Positions 1 to 8,431 of a DNA stretch of 64,000 nucleotides are shown here, one piece after another. The stretch covers positions 1 through 64,000 of the forward strand of contig CACPDC010000010.1 of NCBI GenBank assembly GCA_902632595.1, written 5' to 3'. A program made the translations under genes and the position numbers. The notes under the pieces were generated by a model. It was not told the origin of the DNA. It was given only the letters and a program-made list of their open reading frames with translations, and did no database searches. The DNA comes from an uncultured SAR116 cluster alpha proteobacterium (GTDB taxonomy: Bacteria; Pseudomonadota; Alphaproteobacteria; Puniceispirillales; Puniceispirillaceae). Within the stretch, counting starts at the first letter, position 1, and each line of letters opens with the position of its first letter.

Positions 1-1
1 T

Positions 2-2122
2 AATCTGAAGCAACTAGTATCCGAGTATAAAAAATTAGTTGAGCATCAAAGCGGTAGATTATTTCCTCAAGACCCTTATGAGCAAATTTGGGGGGCGATT
101 GGTGCCGTGTTTAAAAGTTGGATGAATCAGCGAGCGATTACTTATCGGCGTTTAAATCAAATACCGGTTGGTTGGGGTACCGCAGTTAATGTCCAAGCTA
201 TGGTTTTTGGTAACCTCGGTCAGGATTGTGCAACCGGCGTTGCATTCACGCGTAACCCATCTACTGGAAGTAAAGAATTCTTTGGTGAGTACTTAATCAA
301 TGCTCAAGGTGAAGATGTTGTTGCGGGTATTAGAACTCCTTTTCCACTCAACAAAAATTCAAGTAATGGAAACGGCCAGTCAATGGAAGAAAAAATGCCT
401 GACGTTTATACCCAACTGGATAAGGTTAGAAAAAAACTTGAACTACACTATAAAGACATGCAAGATTTAGAGTTTACTGTTCAAAAGAAAAAACTGTATA
501 TGCTTCAAACTAGATCAGGTAAGAGGACGGCAGAGGCTTCTGTAAGTATCGCGGTTGACCTTGCAAATGAGGGAATTATTTCGAGAAAAGAAGCAATTTG
601 CAGAATAGAGCCTGAATCACTTGACCAACTCCTGCATCCTACATTAGACCCAAATGTCTCTAAGCAGGTTTTACTTAGGGGGCTGCCAGCAAGTCCCGGT
701 GCTGCATCAGGAGAAATTGTACTTGACGCAGACTCTGCCGAGGCCTTAGCAAATCAGGGGCGTAAAGTAATCTTACTTCGCGTTGAAACAAGTCCAGAAG
801 ATATACATGGTATGCATGCAGCAGCTGGAATTCTGACAGCTAGGGGAGGTATGACAAGCCATGCTGCGGTTGTTGCAAGGGGTATGGGAAGACCCTGCGT
901 ATCCGGCGCTGGTGAGCTCCGAATCGACAATGATGCTGGAAGAGTCTTTATGGGTAGTGAAGAGCTTACAAAAGGTGATATTATTACAATTGATGGCATA
1001 ACCGGACAGGTTTTTAAAGGACAAGTCCCAACTATAAAGCCTCAATTGTCAGATGCATTCGCAACTCTAATGGAATGGGCTGACGCAGAGCGAAGAATGG
1101 TTGTGCGGACCAATGCTGAGACAATTGATGACTCCCGTGTTGCGCGCGAGTTTGGCGCTGAGGGGATTGGGCTATGCCGCACCGAACATATGTTTTTTGA
1201 CTCAGATCGTATAGTTTCTATGAGAGAAATGATTATTGCAGATACCAAAGAAGGAAGAGCAGCTGCATTAGCGAAGTTATTGCCTATGCAGAGGGGCGAT
1301 TTTATTTCTCTTTTTAAAATCATGTCCGGTCTGCCAGTAACAATAAGGTTGCTTGACCCGCCATTACACGAGTTTTTGCCTCATACAGATGAGGAATTGG
1401 CCGATGTTGCAGCTGCTGCTGGCGTAGTGATTGAGACAGCGCGGGCTCGTGCATTGCGTCTTTCCGAATCAAACCCGATGTTAGGGCATCGCGGCTGTCG
1501 ACTAGCGGTAACTTATCCAGAAATTTGTGAAATGCAAACGAGGGCAATAATTGAGGCTGCCGTTGAAGTTTCTAAGGAATCTGTTCCCCCTATTCCAGAG
1601 ATAATGATACCTTTAGCGGCAACTGCAAGAGAGATTGAAATTTGTAAAGAAATCATTGATCGTGTTGCATCTCGAGTCATGGAAGATAAAGGCCAGATTA
1701 TAAATTATTTGGTTGGCACTATGGTCGAGTTGCCCAGGGCAGCGCTAAAAGCAGATGATTTAGCAGACTCGGCTGAGTTTTTTAGTTTTGGAACAAATGA
1801 CTTAACTCAAACAACACTGGGTATTAGCAGAGATGATGCAGGTAGTTTTTTGAGAGAATACTCAGATGCAGAAATTTACCCTATCGACCCTTTCGTTTCT
1901 ATCGATGTCGATGGTGTTGGGATGCTTATTGAAATGGCAACCCAAAAGGGAAGGAAAATCCGTCCAGATATTAAATTAGGTATCTGTGGAGAGCACGGTG
2001 GAGATCCAAAATCAATTAGTTTTTGTGAAAGTATTAAACTCGACTATATTTCCTGTTCACCATTTAGAGTTCCAATAGCAAGGTTGGCAGCTGCACAGGC
2101 TACTATAAAACTTAATGTTTGA
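2..2122 (+). CDS. ppdK: Pyruvate, phosphate dikinase (5' part lies outside the window)
   Basis: Interconverts pyruvate, ATP and Pi with PEP, AMP and PPi in the cytoplasm. The reading frame is open from base 2, so about 706 residues are visible and the gene begins before the window; the GTG at 107 is internal. The phosphohistidine domain is clear: GGMTSHAAVVAR, with the catalytic His codon at 860-862. The C-terminal PEP/pyruvate barrel ends with GICGEHGGDP, whose catalytic Cys codon is 1985-1987. The His-to-Cys spacing matches the characterised clostridial enzyme, which implies that about 170 N-terminal residues are missing and the full length is near 875. Nothing looks degraded. It converges on hsp20, with two small hairpins in the 74-base gap. 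Confidence 0.97.
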   Translation, partial: NLKQLVSEYKKLVEHQSGRLFPQDPYEQIWGAIGAVFKSWMNQRAITYRRLNQIPVGWGTAVNVQAMVFGNLGQDCATGVAFTRNPSTGSKEFFGEYLINAQGEDVVAGIRTPFPLNKNSSNGNGQSMEEKMPDVYTQLDKVRKKLELHYKDMQDLEFTVQKKKLYMLQTRSGKRTAEASVSIAVDLANEGIISRKEAICRIEPESLDQLLHPTLDPNVSKQVLLRGLPASPGAASGEIVLDADSAEALANQGRKVILLRVETSPEDIHGMHAAAGILTARGGMTSHAAVVARGMGRPCVSGAGELRIDNDAGRVFMGSEELTKGDIITIDGITGQVFKGQVPTIKPQLSDAFATLMEWADAERRMVVRTNAETIDDSRVAREFGAEGIGLCRTEHMFFDSDRIVSMREMIIADTKEGRAAALAKLLPMQRGDFISLFKIMSGLPVTIRLLDPPLHEFLPHTDEELADVAAAAGVVIETARARALRLSESNPMLGHRGCRLAVTYPEICEMQTRAIIEAAVEVSKESVPPIPEIMIPLAATAREIEICKEIIDRVASRVMEDKGQIINYLVGTMVELPRAALKADDLADSAEFFSFGTNDLTQTTLGISRDDAGSFLREYSDAEIYPIDPFVSIDVDGVGMLIEMATQKGRKIRPDIKLGICGEHGGDPKSISFCESIKLDYISCSPFRVPIARLAAAQATIKLNV

Positions 2123-2126
2123 GTTA

Positions 2127-2175
2127 ACCTCAATTTGCTGAGGTCTTATTATCCGAGACGGTCACAGAAACCGTC
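2127..2175. terminator. Two small hairpins between convergent ppdK and hsp20
   Basis: Two perfect inverted repeats lie in the gap: 6-base arms at 2127-2132/2139-2144 (ACCTCA...TGAGGT) and 6-base arms at 2157-2162/2170-2175 (GACGGT...ACCGTC). Neither is followed by a good T run, so a bidirectional terminator role is inferred from position only. Confidence 0.35.
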
Positions 2176-2196
2176 CCAGACAGAGTTTAATATGAC

Positions 2197-2655
2197 TTAA
2201 TGCATATTATTTTCAACAGGATCATCATTATTAATTAATATCTTACGTGGCTTCATTTTTTCTGGTATTTCGCGTTTCAGGTTAATATGCAAAAGACCTT
2301 TGTTCAGAAAAGCATTTTTAATTTCTATAAAATCTGCAAGTTGAAATCGTCGTTCAAACTTCCTTCCCGCAATTCCTCGATGTAAGAATATTTTTTCATC
2401 ATCCTCTGATTCTAGATCAGAACTTCCTATGACTATAAGAGTGCCGTCGTGAATAGTGATATCAAGCTCATTTTCATCAAAACCAGCAACGGCCATTGTT
2501 ATTTGGTAGTCAGTTTCACCAATTTTTTCAATATTATAGGGCGGAAAGTTAGAATTTCCTGAGTCAGATGTGTGAAATAAATTATCAACAAGATTAGCCA
2601 TTCGGTCGAAACCAATAGCGCTCCTATAAAAGGGTGTAAGATCAATACGTGTCAT
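2197..2655 (-). CDS. Small heat-shock protein, Hsp20/IbpA family
   Basis: ATP-independent holdase that binds unfolding proteins in the cytoplasm. The 152 residues carry an alpha-crystallin domain at about 40-130. The N-terminus (MTRIDLTPFYRSAIGFDRM) is the form common in alphaproteobacterial IbpA/HspA proteins, and the C-terminal region has the KILI anchor motif (an IxI-type motif). The ATG at 2655 follows a good AGGAGA ribosome site. A 7-base direct repeat spaced by exactly 20 bases lies just upstream. Heat-shock control is expected for the family, and rpoH is in this window, but I see no convincing sigma-32 promoter. Confidence 0.93.
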   Translation of the reverse strand: MTRIDLTPFYRSAIGFDRMANLVDNLFHTSDSGNSNFPPYNIEKIGETDYQITMAVAGFDENELDITIHDGTLIVIGSSDLESEDDEKIFLHRGIAGRKFERRFQLADFIEIKNAFLNKGLLHINLKREIPEKMKPRKILINNDDPVENNMH

Positions 2656-2686
2656 ATTTGTCTCCTAATTAAATAGCAAGAAAAAC

Positions 2687-2713
2687 GATACCTCCCAGTT
2701 AGGCAAGATACCT
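2687..2713. repeat. Direct repeat GATACCT x2, 20-base period, upstream of hsp20
   Basis: GATACCT occurs at 2687-2693 and 2707-2713, exactly two helical turns apart, 32-58 bases upstream of the hsp20 start. The spacing would suit a dimeric regulator binding one face of the DNA. It may also be chance. Confidence 0.35.
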
Positions 2714-2849
2714 GTTATTAGGGATGCGATAATGCTCCCCTTACACAATAGTAAGTGGCAATTCCGTCATCTTTATTCAATAGTTACAAAAAAAAAGATA
2801 TTAAAAACTTCTGAACAGAGACGAATCTAACAAATACCCGATTTTATCG

Positions 2850-3074
2850 TTAATTTTTGACACCAAGTCCTGAAAAACGCTTATTGAAACGCGCAACCTG
2901 CCCTTCGCTATTAAGCACACGCTGCTGCCCTGTCCATGCGGGATGGTTAAGTGGATCAACAGACAGTTTCATAACATCTCCCTGTTTTCCCCAGGTGGAG
3001 CGAACAGCGCGTTCACTGCCATCTGTCATTACAATTTTTATTTCATGATAGTCGGGATGGATATCTTTTTTCAT
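2850..3074 (-). CDS. rpmE: Ribosomal protein bL31
   Basis: Large-subunit ribosomal protein that bridges the subunits. It has 74 residues, the normal size, starting [20 protein letters not shown] and containing the HPAWTG motif. It has no cysteines, so this is the zinc-free form usual in Alphaproteobacteria, not the CxxC zinc-ribbon form. The ATG at 3074 follows GGAG at suitable spacing. It stands alone between ilvA and hsp20, and a promoter-like sequence lies about 65 bases upstream. Confidence 0.96.
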   Translation of the reverse strand: MKKDIHPDYHEIKIVMTDGSERAVRSTWGKQGDVMKLSVDPLNHPAWTGQQRVLNSEGQVARFNKRFSGLGVKN

Positions 3075-3140
3075 CTATTTGCTCCACTAACGAAAAAAAG
3101 AAATAACTATAAAAAACTAAAAAAACAATTTGCCCCTGGT

Positions 3141-3169
3141 TTAATACCTTTCTTAGCTTAATGATGCAA
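3141..3169 (-). promoter_or_regulatory. Candidate sigma-70 promoter of rpmE
   Basis: Read on the minus strand, TTGCAT and TATTAA are separated by exactly 17 bases. The predicted start is near 3134, giving a leader of about 60 bases before the L31 start codon. The call rests on sequence and spacing alone. Confidence 0.45.
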
Positions 3170-3313
3170 GCTTCCTTTATATGAAATTTGATAAAACATT
3201 AAAATCAGGGCAAAGTTTATTTTATAAATCTCAAATATTATGGGTGCTGAGTTACGATTTTTTATTTTTTTGTAGTCAGCATAAATATTAGCTTAATGCA
3301 GTTAGTTTTATCC

Positions 3314-4540
3314 TCAAATTAAAAATTGTGAGAGTATTTCGTCATCAGTTATATCTTTAAAAGTTAAATTGGCTTCGCCTAAACGTTCGAATAATATTTG
3401 AAATTTTTCAGTACTAGTTGTCTCTATACCCAACAAAACCGTACCGAAATTACGAGCTGATTTTTTAAGGTACTCGAATTGTGTAATGTCTTCGTCAGGG
3501 CCGAGCATATTTAAAAATTCTCTCAGTGAGCCTGGTCTTTGAGGTAGTTGCAAAATCAAATATTTTTTTAAACCAGAAAACCGTCTTGCCCTTTCTTTCA
3601 CCTCTGGAAGGCGCTCAAAGTCAAAATTTCCCCCCGTAGTGATACATACAACATTTTTTTTAAATATAATATCTCGCAAATCTTTTAGAGAATCTATCGA
3701 TAAAGCTCCAGCAGGCTCTAGGACTATTCCTTCAATATCGAGCATTTCTAGCATAGTTGTACAAATTCGATTTTCGGGAATAGTCAACCGCATAGAATTC
3801 CTATATTGACCTAAAATATCGAAATTTCTCTCTCCTATTTGAGCGACTGACGCCCCGTCGGTGAAATTGTCTATTTTTTCTAACTTTACTGGCTTGCTGT
3901 TATTCATTGCTGCTTCTAGGCTAGCCGCACCTTTGGGCTCAACAAGCACATATTTACAATTTTTTCCAAAATAACTTATAATACCAGAAGAAAGCCCTCC
4001 TCCACCCACAGGCATTATGATCAAATCTGGGGTTTTTCCCATCTGTTCATAAATTTCGTTTGCTACGGAGGCCTGACCCTCAATAACATCTAAATCATCA
4101 AATGGGGACAAAAAATATGCATTATTTCGCCTGGCAAATTCCTGAGCCTCGTAGAGACAATCATCAAAATAATCACCAATTAAAATAATTTCAACATTAT
4201 CTCGACCAAAAATTTTAGTTTTATTTATCTTCTGTTGAGGTGTGGTGACAGGCATAAATATAGTTGCTTTTTTTGAAAAGAAATTTGATACAAAAGATAC
4301 ACCTTGAGCATGGTTACCCGCGCTCGCGCAAACAAAATGTCTCTCATCTATCCTTTTTCGTATAGCGTTGAAGGCACCTCTGATCTTGTAAGATCTTACT
4401 GGGCTGAGGTCTTCTCTTTTTAGCCAAATATTCGAGCTGTAAAGCTCTGAAAGGTGCCGATTTTTTTGCAACGGAGTAGCACCAAAAATCTGACGCATTT
4501 GAATTGTGGCGTCGTCTACACATTTTTTAACTATACTCAT
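3314..4540 (-). CDS. ilvA: Threonine ammonia-lyase (threonine dehydratase)
   Basis: PLP enzyme that deaminates threonine to 2-oxobutanoate, the entry step to isoleucine. The 408 residues have the catalytic fold with the PLP lysine in SYKIRGA (Lys52) and the phosphate-binding GGGGLSSG loop near 179-186. One ACT-like regulatory domain follows from about residue 325. This is the shorter Bacillus/Corynebacterium-like architecture, not the two-ACT E. coli IlvA. The regulatory domain favours a biosynthetic role over a catabolic one. The start at 4540 is supported by homology of the N-terminus; its ribosome site is weak. It is monocistronic here. Confidence 0.93.
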   Translation of the reverse strand: MSIVKKCVDDATIQMRQIFGATPLQKNRHLSELYSSNIWLKREDLSPVRSYKIRGAFNAIRKRIDERHFVCASAGNHAQGVSFVSNFFSKKATIFMPVTTPQQKINKTKIFGRDNVEIILIGDYFDDCLYEAQEFARRNNAYFLSPFDDLDVIEGQASVANEIYEQMGKTPDLIIMPVGGGGLSSGIISYFGKNCKYVLVEPKGAASLEAAMNNSKPVKLEKIDNFTDGASVAQIGERNFDILGQYRNSMRLTIPENRICTTMLEMLDIEGIVLEPAGALSIDSLKDLRDIIFKKNVVCITTGGNFDFERLPEVKERARRFSGLKKYLILQLPQRPGSLREFLNMLGPDEDITQFEYLKKSARNFGTVLLGIETTSTEKFQILFERLGEANLTFKDITDDEILSQFLI

Positions 4541-4992
4541 AAGGATTGCTCTGTGGAATCTATAAAAAAATATGCTATTCTAACATACTATCTTATCGGT
4601 CTCGTTATTGTTACTATATTATTTAAAAGTAACACTATTAAATTAATATGCGAATGAAAATATTGAATAAGTGGTTTTCTCCTTATTTAATAGCAAATCT
4701 AATAAGACCAAATATCGTATCAATAAAACCTAAGTCCAATAAAAATTTAAACTATGCGTATTTATTTTTTCATATTAAGCTACGATACTTAGATCACTTG
4801 AAATCAACTAGTTAAAAATTTGCGGTCTTTCGGACAATAAAATAGTTTAATTCAAAAAAATCTGGTTTTTTTCTTGGCAAAATTGGAAAAAACGTTGGAT
4901 GAGGTGTTCCATCTAGAGTTTAAAAAACTATCTAGCTTATAGAGAAACCTTATTGCAAAAAAATTTAGCAAAGCCGCAGAGAGTTAAAATTT
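4541..4992. other. Long AT-rich non-coding gap
   Basis: This 452-base stretch is the longest gene-free run in the window. It is very AT-rich and should hold the divergent promoters of ilvA and the small membrane-protein pair. The only open frame of note is 4648-4815 (+), 55 codons with no ribosome site and no recognisable product. I see no tRNA, hairpin with a T run, or repeat. Confidence 0.6.
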
Positions 4993-5325
4993 ATGGATAA
5001 ATACTTCAAGCTGGTAGGTATTGTTGAGTATTTCAAAATATTATTTGATGCTAGGTCCACATACCATCTTTTTGTTATTTTGCTAGTTTTCAGCATTAGT
5101 GGGAGTGCATCATTACTTACATCAAACTATATTTTGGGACTATTGCAATTAGATGCCTCCGAAATTAATCTAACATTTTATTGGATAATAAAGATTCCCA
5201 TTATAATTTTTTCGTATCAGTTTATATTATTAGCCGTAGCTGCAGCATTCGGAGAGTTTAAACATTTTTCTAAATACAGCTTCAAATTTTTATCACTTTT
5301 AAAAAATATTTTTCGTAGAGGATAG
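4993..5325 (+). CDS. Small membrane protein of unknown function (DUF6787-like)
   Basis: It has 110 residues with two hydrophobic segments, about 25-48 and 60-88, and a basic C-terminus ending KNIFRRG. The pattern of a GSAS motif in the first helix followed by FYWIIKIPIIIF resembles the small DUF6787 membrane proteins better known in Bacteroidetes; I hold that match only loosely. The ATG at 4993 follows GAGAG. Only three bases separate it from the DoxX-like gene, so the two are probably co-transcribed and perhaps work together in the inner membrane. No catalytic motif is visible. Confidence 0.7.
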   Translation: MDKYFKLVGIVEYFKILFDARSTYHLFVILLVFSISGSASLLTSNYILGLLQLDASEINLTFYWIIKIPIIIFSYQFILLAVAAAFGEFKHFSKYSFKFLSLLKNIFRRG

Positions 5326-5328
5326 CTC

Positions 5329-5736
5329 ATGAACGCTCAAATAAAATTTTCTAAAATTATGGATTACGCATTTTTTGTTGCCATTGGCGGTGTCTTTTTT
5401 CAAAATGGAATTTCAAAAATTTACAACATAAATGGTGTGATGAATTGGATGGAAAGCTATGGAGTTCCTAGTTTTTTGATTTATCCATCAATAGGTTTAG
5501 AATTAATTGCACCAATAATGGTCGTTTTAGGTATAAAAAGAAGTCTCGCTGCACTAGCACTGATGTTGTTCTGTATAACCACAGCATTCATATTTCACTC
5601 CCCGTTAAATAATCCAATGCAACTAACTCCGTTTTTAAAAAATATCGCTCTTTGCAGCGGCTTTTATTTTATCCTTAAAATGGAGTGGAGTAATTCAAAA
5701 AATAGTGATATTGAGGAAGAAACTGTAGAAAGCTAA
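5329..5736 (+). CDS. DoxX-like inner-membrane protein
   Basis: It has 135 residues and four hydrophobic segments (about 12-30, 48-66, 70-90 and 100-117). The early FFQNGISKI, then a short amphipathic stretch NGVMNWMESYGVP, then YPSIGLELIAPIMVVLG is the arrangement of DoxX/DoxD family proteins. These are four-helix membrane proteins, some linked to quinone or thiol redox chemistry, but the family name gives no firm reaction. The acidic tail (DIEEETVES) is cytoplasmic or free. It is translated right after the 110-residue membrane protein. Confidence 0.8.
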   Translation: MNAQIKFSKIMDYAFFVAIGGVFFQNGISKIYNINGVMNWMESYGVPSFLIYPSIGLELIAPIMVVLGIKRSLAALALMLFCITTAFIFHSPLNNPMQLTPFLKNIALCSGFYFILKMEWSNSKNSDIEEETVES

Positions 5737-5801
5737 TTTAAAAATATCTTAGTTTGTTAATTCAGATTAAAATATAAGAATGCTTCTTAATTACATAGAG
5801 C

Positions 5802-7187
5802 CTAATTTTTAGCAGAAACTCTCTGGGTTAATTTTAATTCTATTCGTCGGTTACGCTGTTTTGCCGCCACTGTATTAGAGCGATCTATTGGCTGAAACTC
5901 TCCATATCCTGCTGCCGCAAGACGATTTGCAGAAATACCTTCTGACCTCAAAAAACGAACAACAGAAAGAGCTCGTTCAGTTGACAAATCCCAATTATCT
6001 CTAAAAAAAGTACTATTCCCTATAGGGTCACTATCTGTATGTCCTTCTATTTGAAGAACCCACGGAATATCTCTAGGAATTGATGCCTCTATTTCTCGCA
6101 ATGCGGATGCTATATTCGCTAGTTGGTCTTTACCATCATCGCTGATATTTGCTTGACCGGTTGCGAAAATCACTTCTGATTGAAAAATAAAGCGGTCACC
6201 AACAATTCGAACCTCAGACCTATTTTTGAGAATTTCTTTCAACTGACCAAAAAATTCAGAACGAAATTTTTGTAAATCTTGTACACGTGAGGCTAAAGCT
6301 GAATTCAATTTTTTCCCTAAATCCGCAATCGCTATCTTATCATTAATTGCTTCTCTCTCCTTTTCAGCTAAGAGACTAGTTAATTTTTTTATTTCTTGAC
6401 GTAATGTCGTTGTGCTAATCAACAATTTATCTATCTCTGCTTTTGCCTCATAACTTGCATTATTAGCAGACTCCAGCTCACGTTGTTTTTTCAGCAGAGC
6501 CTGTTCTGCAATAAAAAGTAATCGTTTTTTTTCTTCCAATTCTGCATCGGCAAGATTATTTTTTTGCTTAATATCAATGATATCGTTATTTAAAATTGAG
6601 ATAATTTCATCTTGTTCTTCAATTTGTTTAAGACTTTTCTGTAATTCATTTTGCTGTTTTTCAAAGGCATTCGACTTTTTCTTGAGTTCTTCTTGATTAT
6701 CCGTAAGACGGAGAATTAATTTTTTAATTTCGTCAGACTGCTGTTCTGCTAAGGAACGTGTATCATTAAGATTGTCACTTAACTCAAAAATCTGCGAATT
6801 TAAAGAGCTAATATCAGTCTCTTTTGCAAAAATTTCATCCTCTTTATTTGATAGCTCAGTTTGCAGATTTTCAATTTGGGATGATAATTTATCATTATCT
6901 ACCTCGAGACTATTAATTATTAGTTGTGTATTAGACAATTCGAGTAATAAATTTTCATTCGTCTCTCGCTCAATATTGAGGATAGCACCAAGCTCGAATA
7001 CTTCACTTTGAAGTGCAGTAATTCGGTCGTCTTGTCCTGAAATTCGGAAAGCAAGATTTGCTTGTATGATAACGAATACCATTAGAACAAATACAAAGAC
7101 CATCAAGAGGCTTGCAAGACCATCCACAAATCCGGGCCATGTAAAGTCACCTGGTCGACTACGATTGCCTAATCGGGAGAGAGACAT
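5802..7187 (-). CDS. MotB/OmpA-like protein with a long coiled coil
   Basis: It has 461 residues. One N-terminal membrane helix (about 22-45) begins with an Asp in GFVDGLASLLMVFVF, the position of the proton-carrying Asp in MotB-type stators. A long heptad-rich coiled coil covers about 50-300. An OmpA-like peptidoglycan-binding domain at about 325-455 has QIEGHTDSDPIG and a C-terminal NRRIELKL. It sits three bases after a MotA/TolQ-like partner, so the pair should form an ion-driven inner-membrane motor or channel anchored to the wall. No flagellar gene is nearby and tolQR are elsewhere in the window, so this is a separate third-type system. Its cellular job is not known from sequence. Confidence 0.85.
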   Translation of the reverse strand: MSLSRLGNRSRPGDFTWPGFVDGLASLLMVFVFVLMVFVIIQANLAFRISGQDDRITALQSEVFELGAILNIERETNENLLLELSNTQLIINSLEVDNDKLSSQIENLQTELSNKEDEIFAKETDISSLNSQIFELSDNLNDTRSLAEQQSDEIKKLILRLTDNQEELKKKSNAFEKQQNELQKSLKQIEEQDEIISILNNDIIDIKQKNNLADAELEEKKRLLFIAEQALLKKQRELESANNASYEAKAEIDKLLISTTTLRQEIKKLTSLLAEKEREAINDKIAIADLGKKLNSALASRVQDLQKFRSEFFGQLKEILKNRSEVRIVGDRFIFQSEVIFATGQANISDDGKDQLANIASALREIEASIPRDIPWVLQIEGHTDSDPIGNSTFFRDNWDLSTERALSVVRFLRSEGISANRLAAAGYGEFQPIDRSNTVAAKQRNRRIELKLTQRVSAKN

Positions 7188-7190
7188 AAA

Positions 7191-8246
7191 TTATTTCTCG
7201 CTTTTTACTTTTTTTGAAATAAGTCGGTCTATGGAGCCGGCCAAAGAACGCAACTCAGTACCTATTGCATTTTGTTGCTCTTTAGACGCATTTACGATTT
7301 GGCTACCTAATGTTTCAAGTTTACTATTCAACAGTATCAATTGGTCTCGAATACGTTTGTCATCTGTAATCTGCTCAGAAATTAAACCTAAATTCATGTT
7401 AAGTTTTTCCAGTTGAGCCTCCGTAGCTTCCCTAGATTTTTCCGAGCGCTCCATTGCACGTGCTAGTTGTAAAAGTGCTCTTGCACCTTCTTCATTTAAT
7501 CCCTCAGACATCAAACTACTTTCTAACACAGGCTGATTTTCCGAACCGTGTATATCATTGTATCGGGCAAATGATGATAACCAGTCCTCAACTTCATTAA
7601 AAAACCGACCCATTGCTTGTCCAAGCTGTAAATCAAGAAAGCCCAATATTAAAGAGCCTGTTAACCCAAATAAAGATGATGAAAAAGCCGTTGCCATTCC
7701 AGATAAAGGAGCATCTAAGCCAGAACGTAGCTGCTCCATCATTTTATCTAGGTTAGCATTGCTGCTGCTCAAACTATCGACAACATTCCCAACAGCTCCG
7801 ATGGTTTGTAATAACCCCCAGAATGTTCCAAGCAAACCCAAAAAAATGAGCAATCCTATCATATATCTTGAAATTTCTCTACCCTCATCCAAACGAGCAG
7901 CTACACCGTCGAGAACGGAACGCAACGATAGAGCTGAAAGTTGTCTTTCATTTGTTTGGTCGGCTAGCATTACGTTTACCGTTGCAAGTAGAACCGGTTT
8001 TGTTTTCTTTTTCGTAAGAGTTCTTGTTCGCTGTACGTCGCTAAGCCATTTAACCTCTGGAACAAGAAGTAGTACCTGTCTGAAAATATAGACCACCCCT
8101 AACAGAGCTGTTGCTATGATAGTTCCGTTAAGTATAGGATTCCCCATAAAGCTAGTATAAATTTGCTCATACAAAAACCCACAAATAACCATAAAAATGC
8201 CGAGGACGGAAACCATCCGTATTAAAAAAGACCTAGGATCAGTCAT
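7191..8246 (-). CDS. MotA/TolQ/ExbB-like proton-channel protein
   Basis: It has 351 residues when started at the ATG at 8246, which has AAGGGGG seven bases upstream; a longer frame to 8282 lacks this signal. Two helices lie at about 6-27 and 32-56, then a cytoplasmic section, then the family hallmark GLLGTFWGLLQTIGAV at about 135-150 and a last helix around 185-210. A coiled-coil tail follows (about 245-345). It is translated just ahead of the MotB/OmpA-like gene. The known relatives form pentameric channels around a dimeric partner. It is clearly distinct from the tolQ at 18.4 kb, being longer and carrying the extra tail. Confidence 0.85.
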   Translation of the reverse strand: MTDPRSFLIRMVSVLGIFMVICGFLYEQIYTSFMGNPILNGTIIATALLGVVYIFRQVLLLVPEVKWLSDVQRTRTLTKKKTKPVLLATVNVMLADQTNERQLSALSLRSVLDGVAARLDEGREISRYMIGLLIFLGLLGTFWGLLQTIGAVGNVVDSLSSSNANLDKMMEQLRSGLDAPLSGMATAFSSSLFGLTGSLILGFLDLQLGQAMGRFFNEVEDWLSSFARYNDIHGSENQPVLESSLMSEGLNEEGARALLQLARAMERSEKSREATEAQLEKLNMNLGLISEQITDDKRIRDQLILLNSKLETLGSQIVNASKEQQNAIGTELRSLAGSIDRLISKKVKSEK

Positions 8247-8431
8247 ATTTAAGCCCCCTTGAGAAATGAAAAACACCAGCAAGTTGGAATTAGTTTAATT
8301 AAAAAGCGTCTTCAGTGTGCATAACCTTTTTTTTAAGATGGATTAAAACAATGGCAGGAATATGACTAGCAAATAGTATTTCCAACACATCATAACTATT
8401 TATTCATATATTTATATTTAAAATAAGCGAA

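Noticed and set aside
4648-4815. 55-codon open frame on the plus strand in the ilvA/membrane-pair gap
   Set aside because: It has no ribosome site, a codon content that only mirrors the AT-rich background, and no recognisable motif; left as part of the non-coding gap.
7558-8091. 177-codon frame on the plus strand opposite the MotA-like gene
   Set aside because: It is antisense to a gene with a good ribosome site and clear membrane motifs; the translated product shows no hydrophobic or domain pattern.
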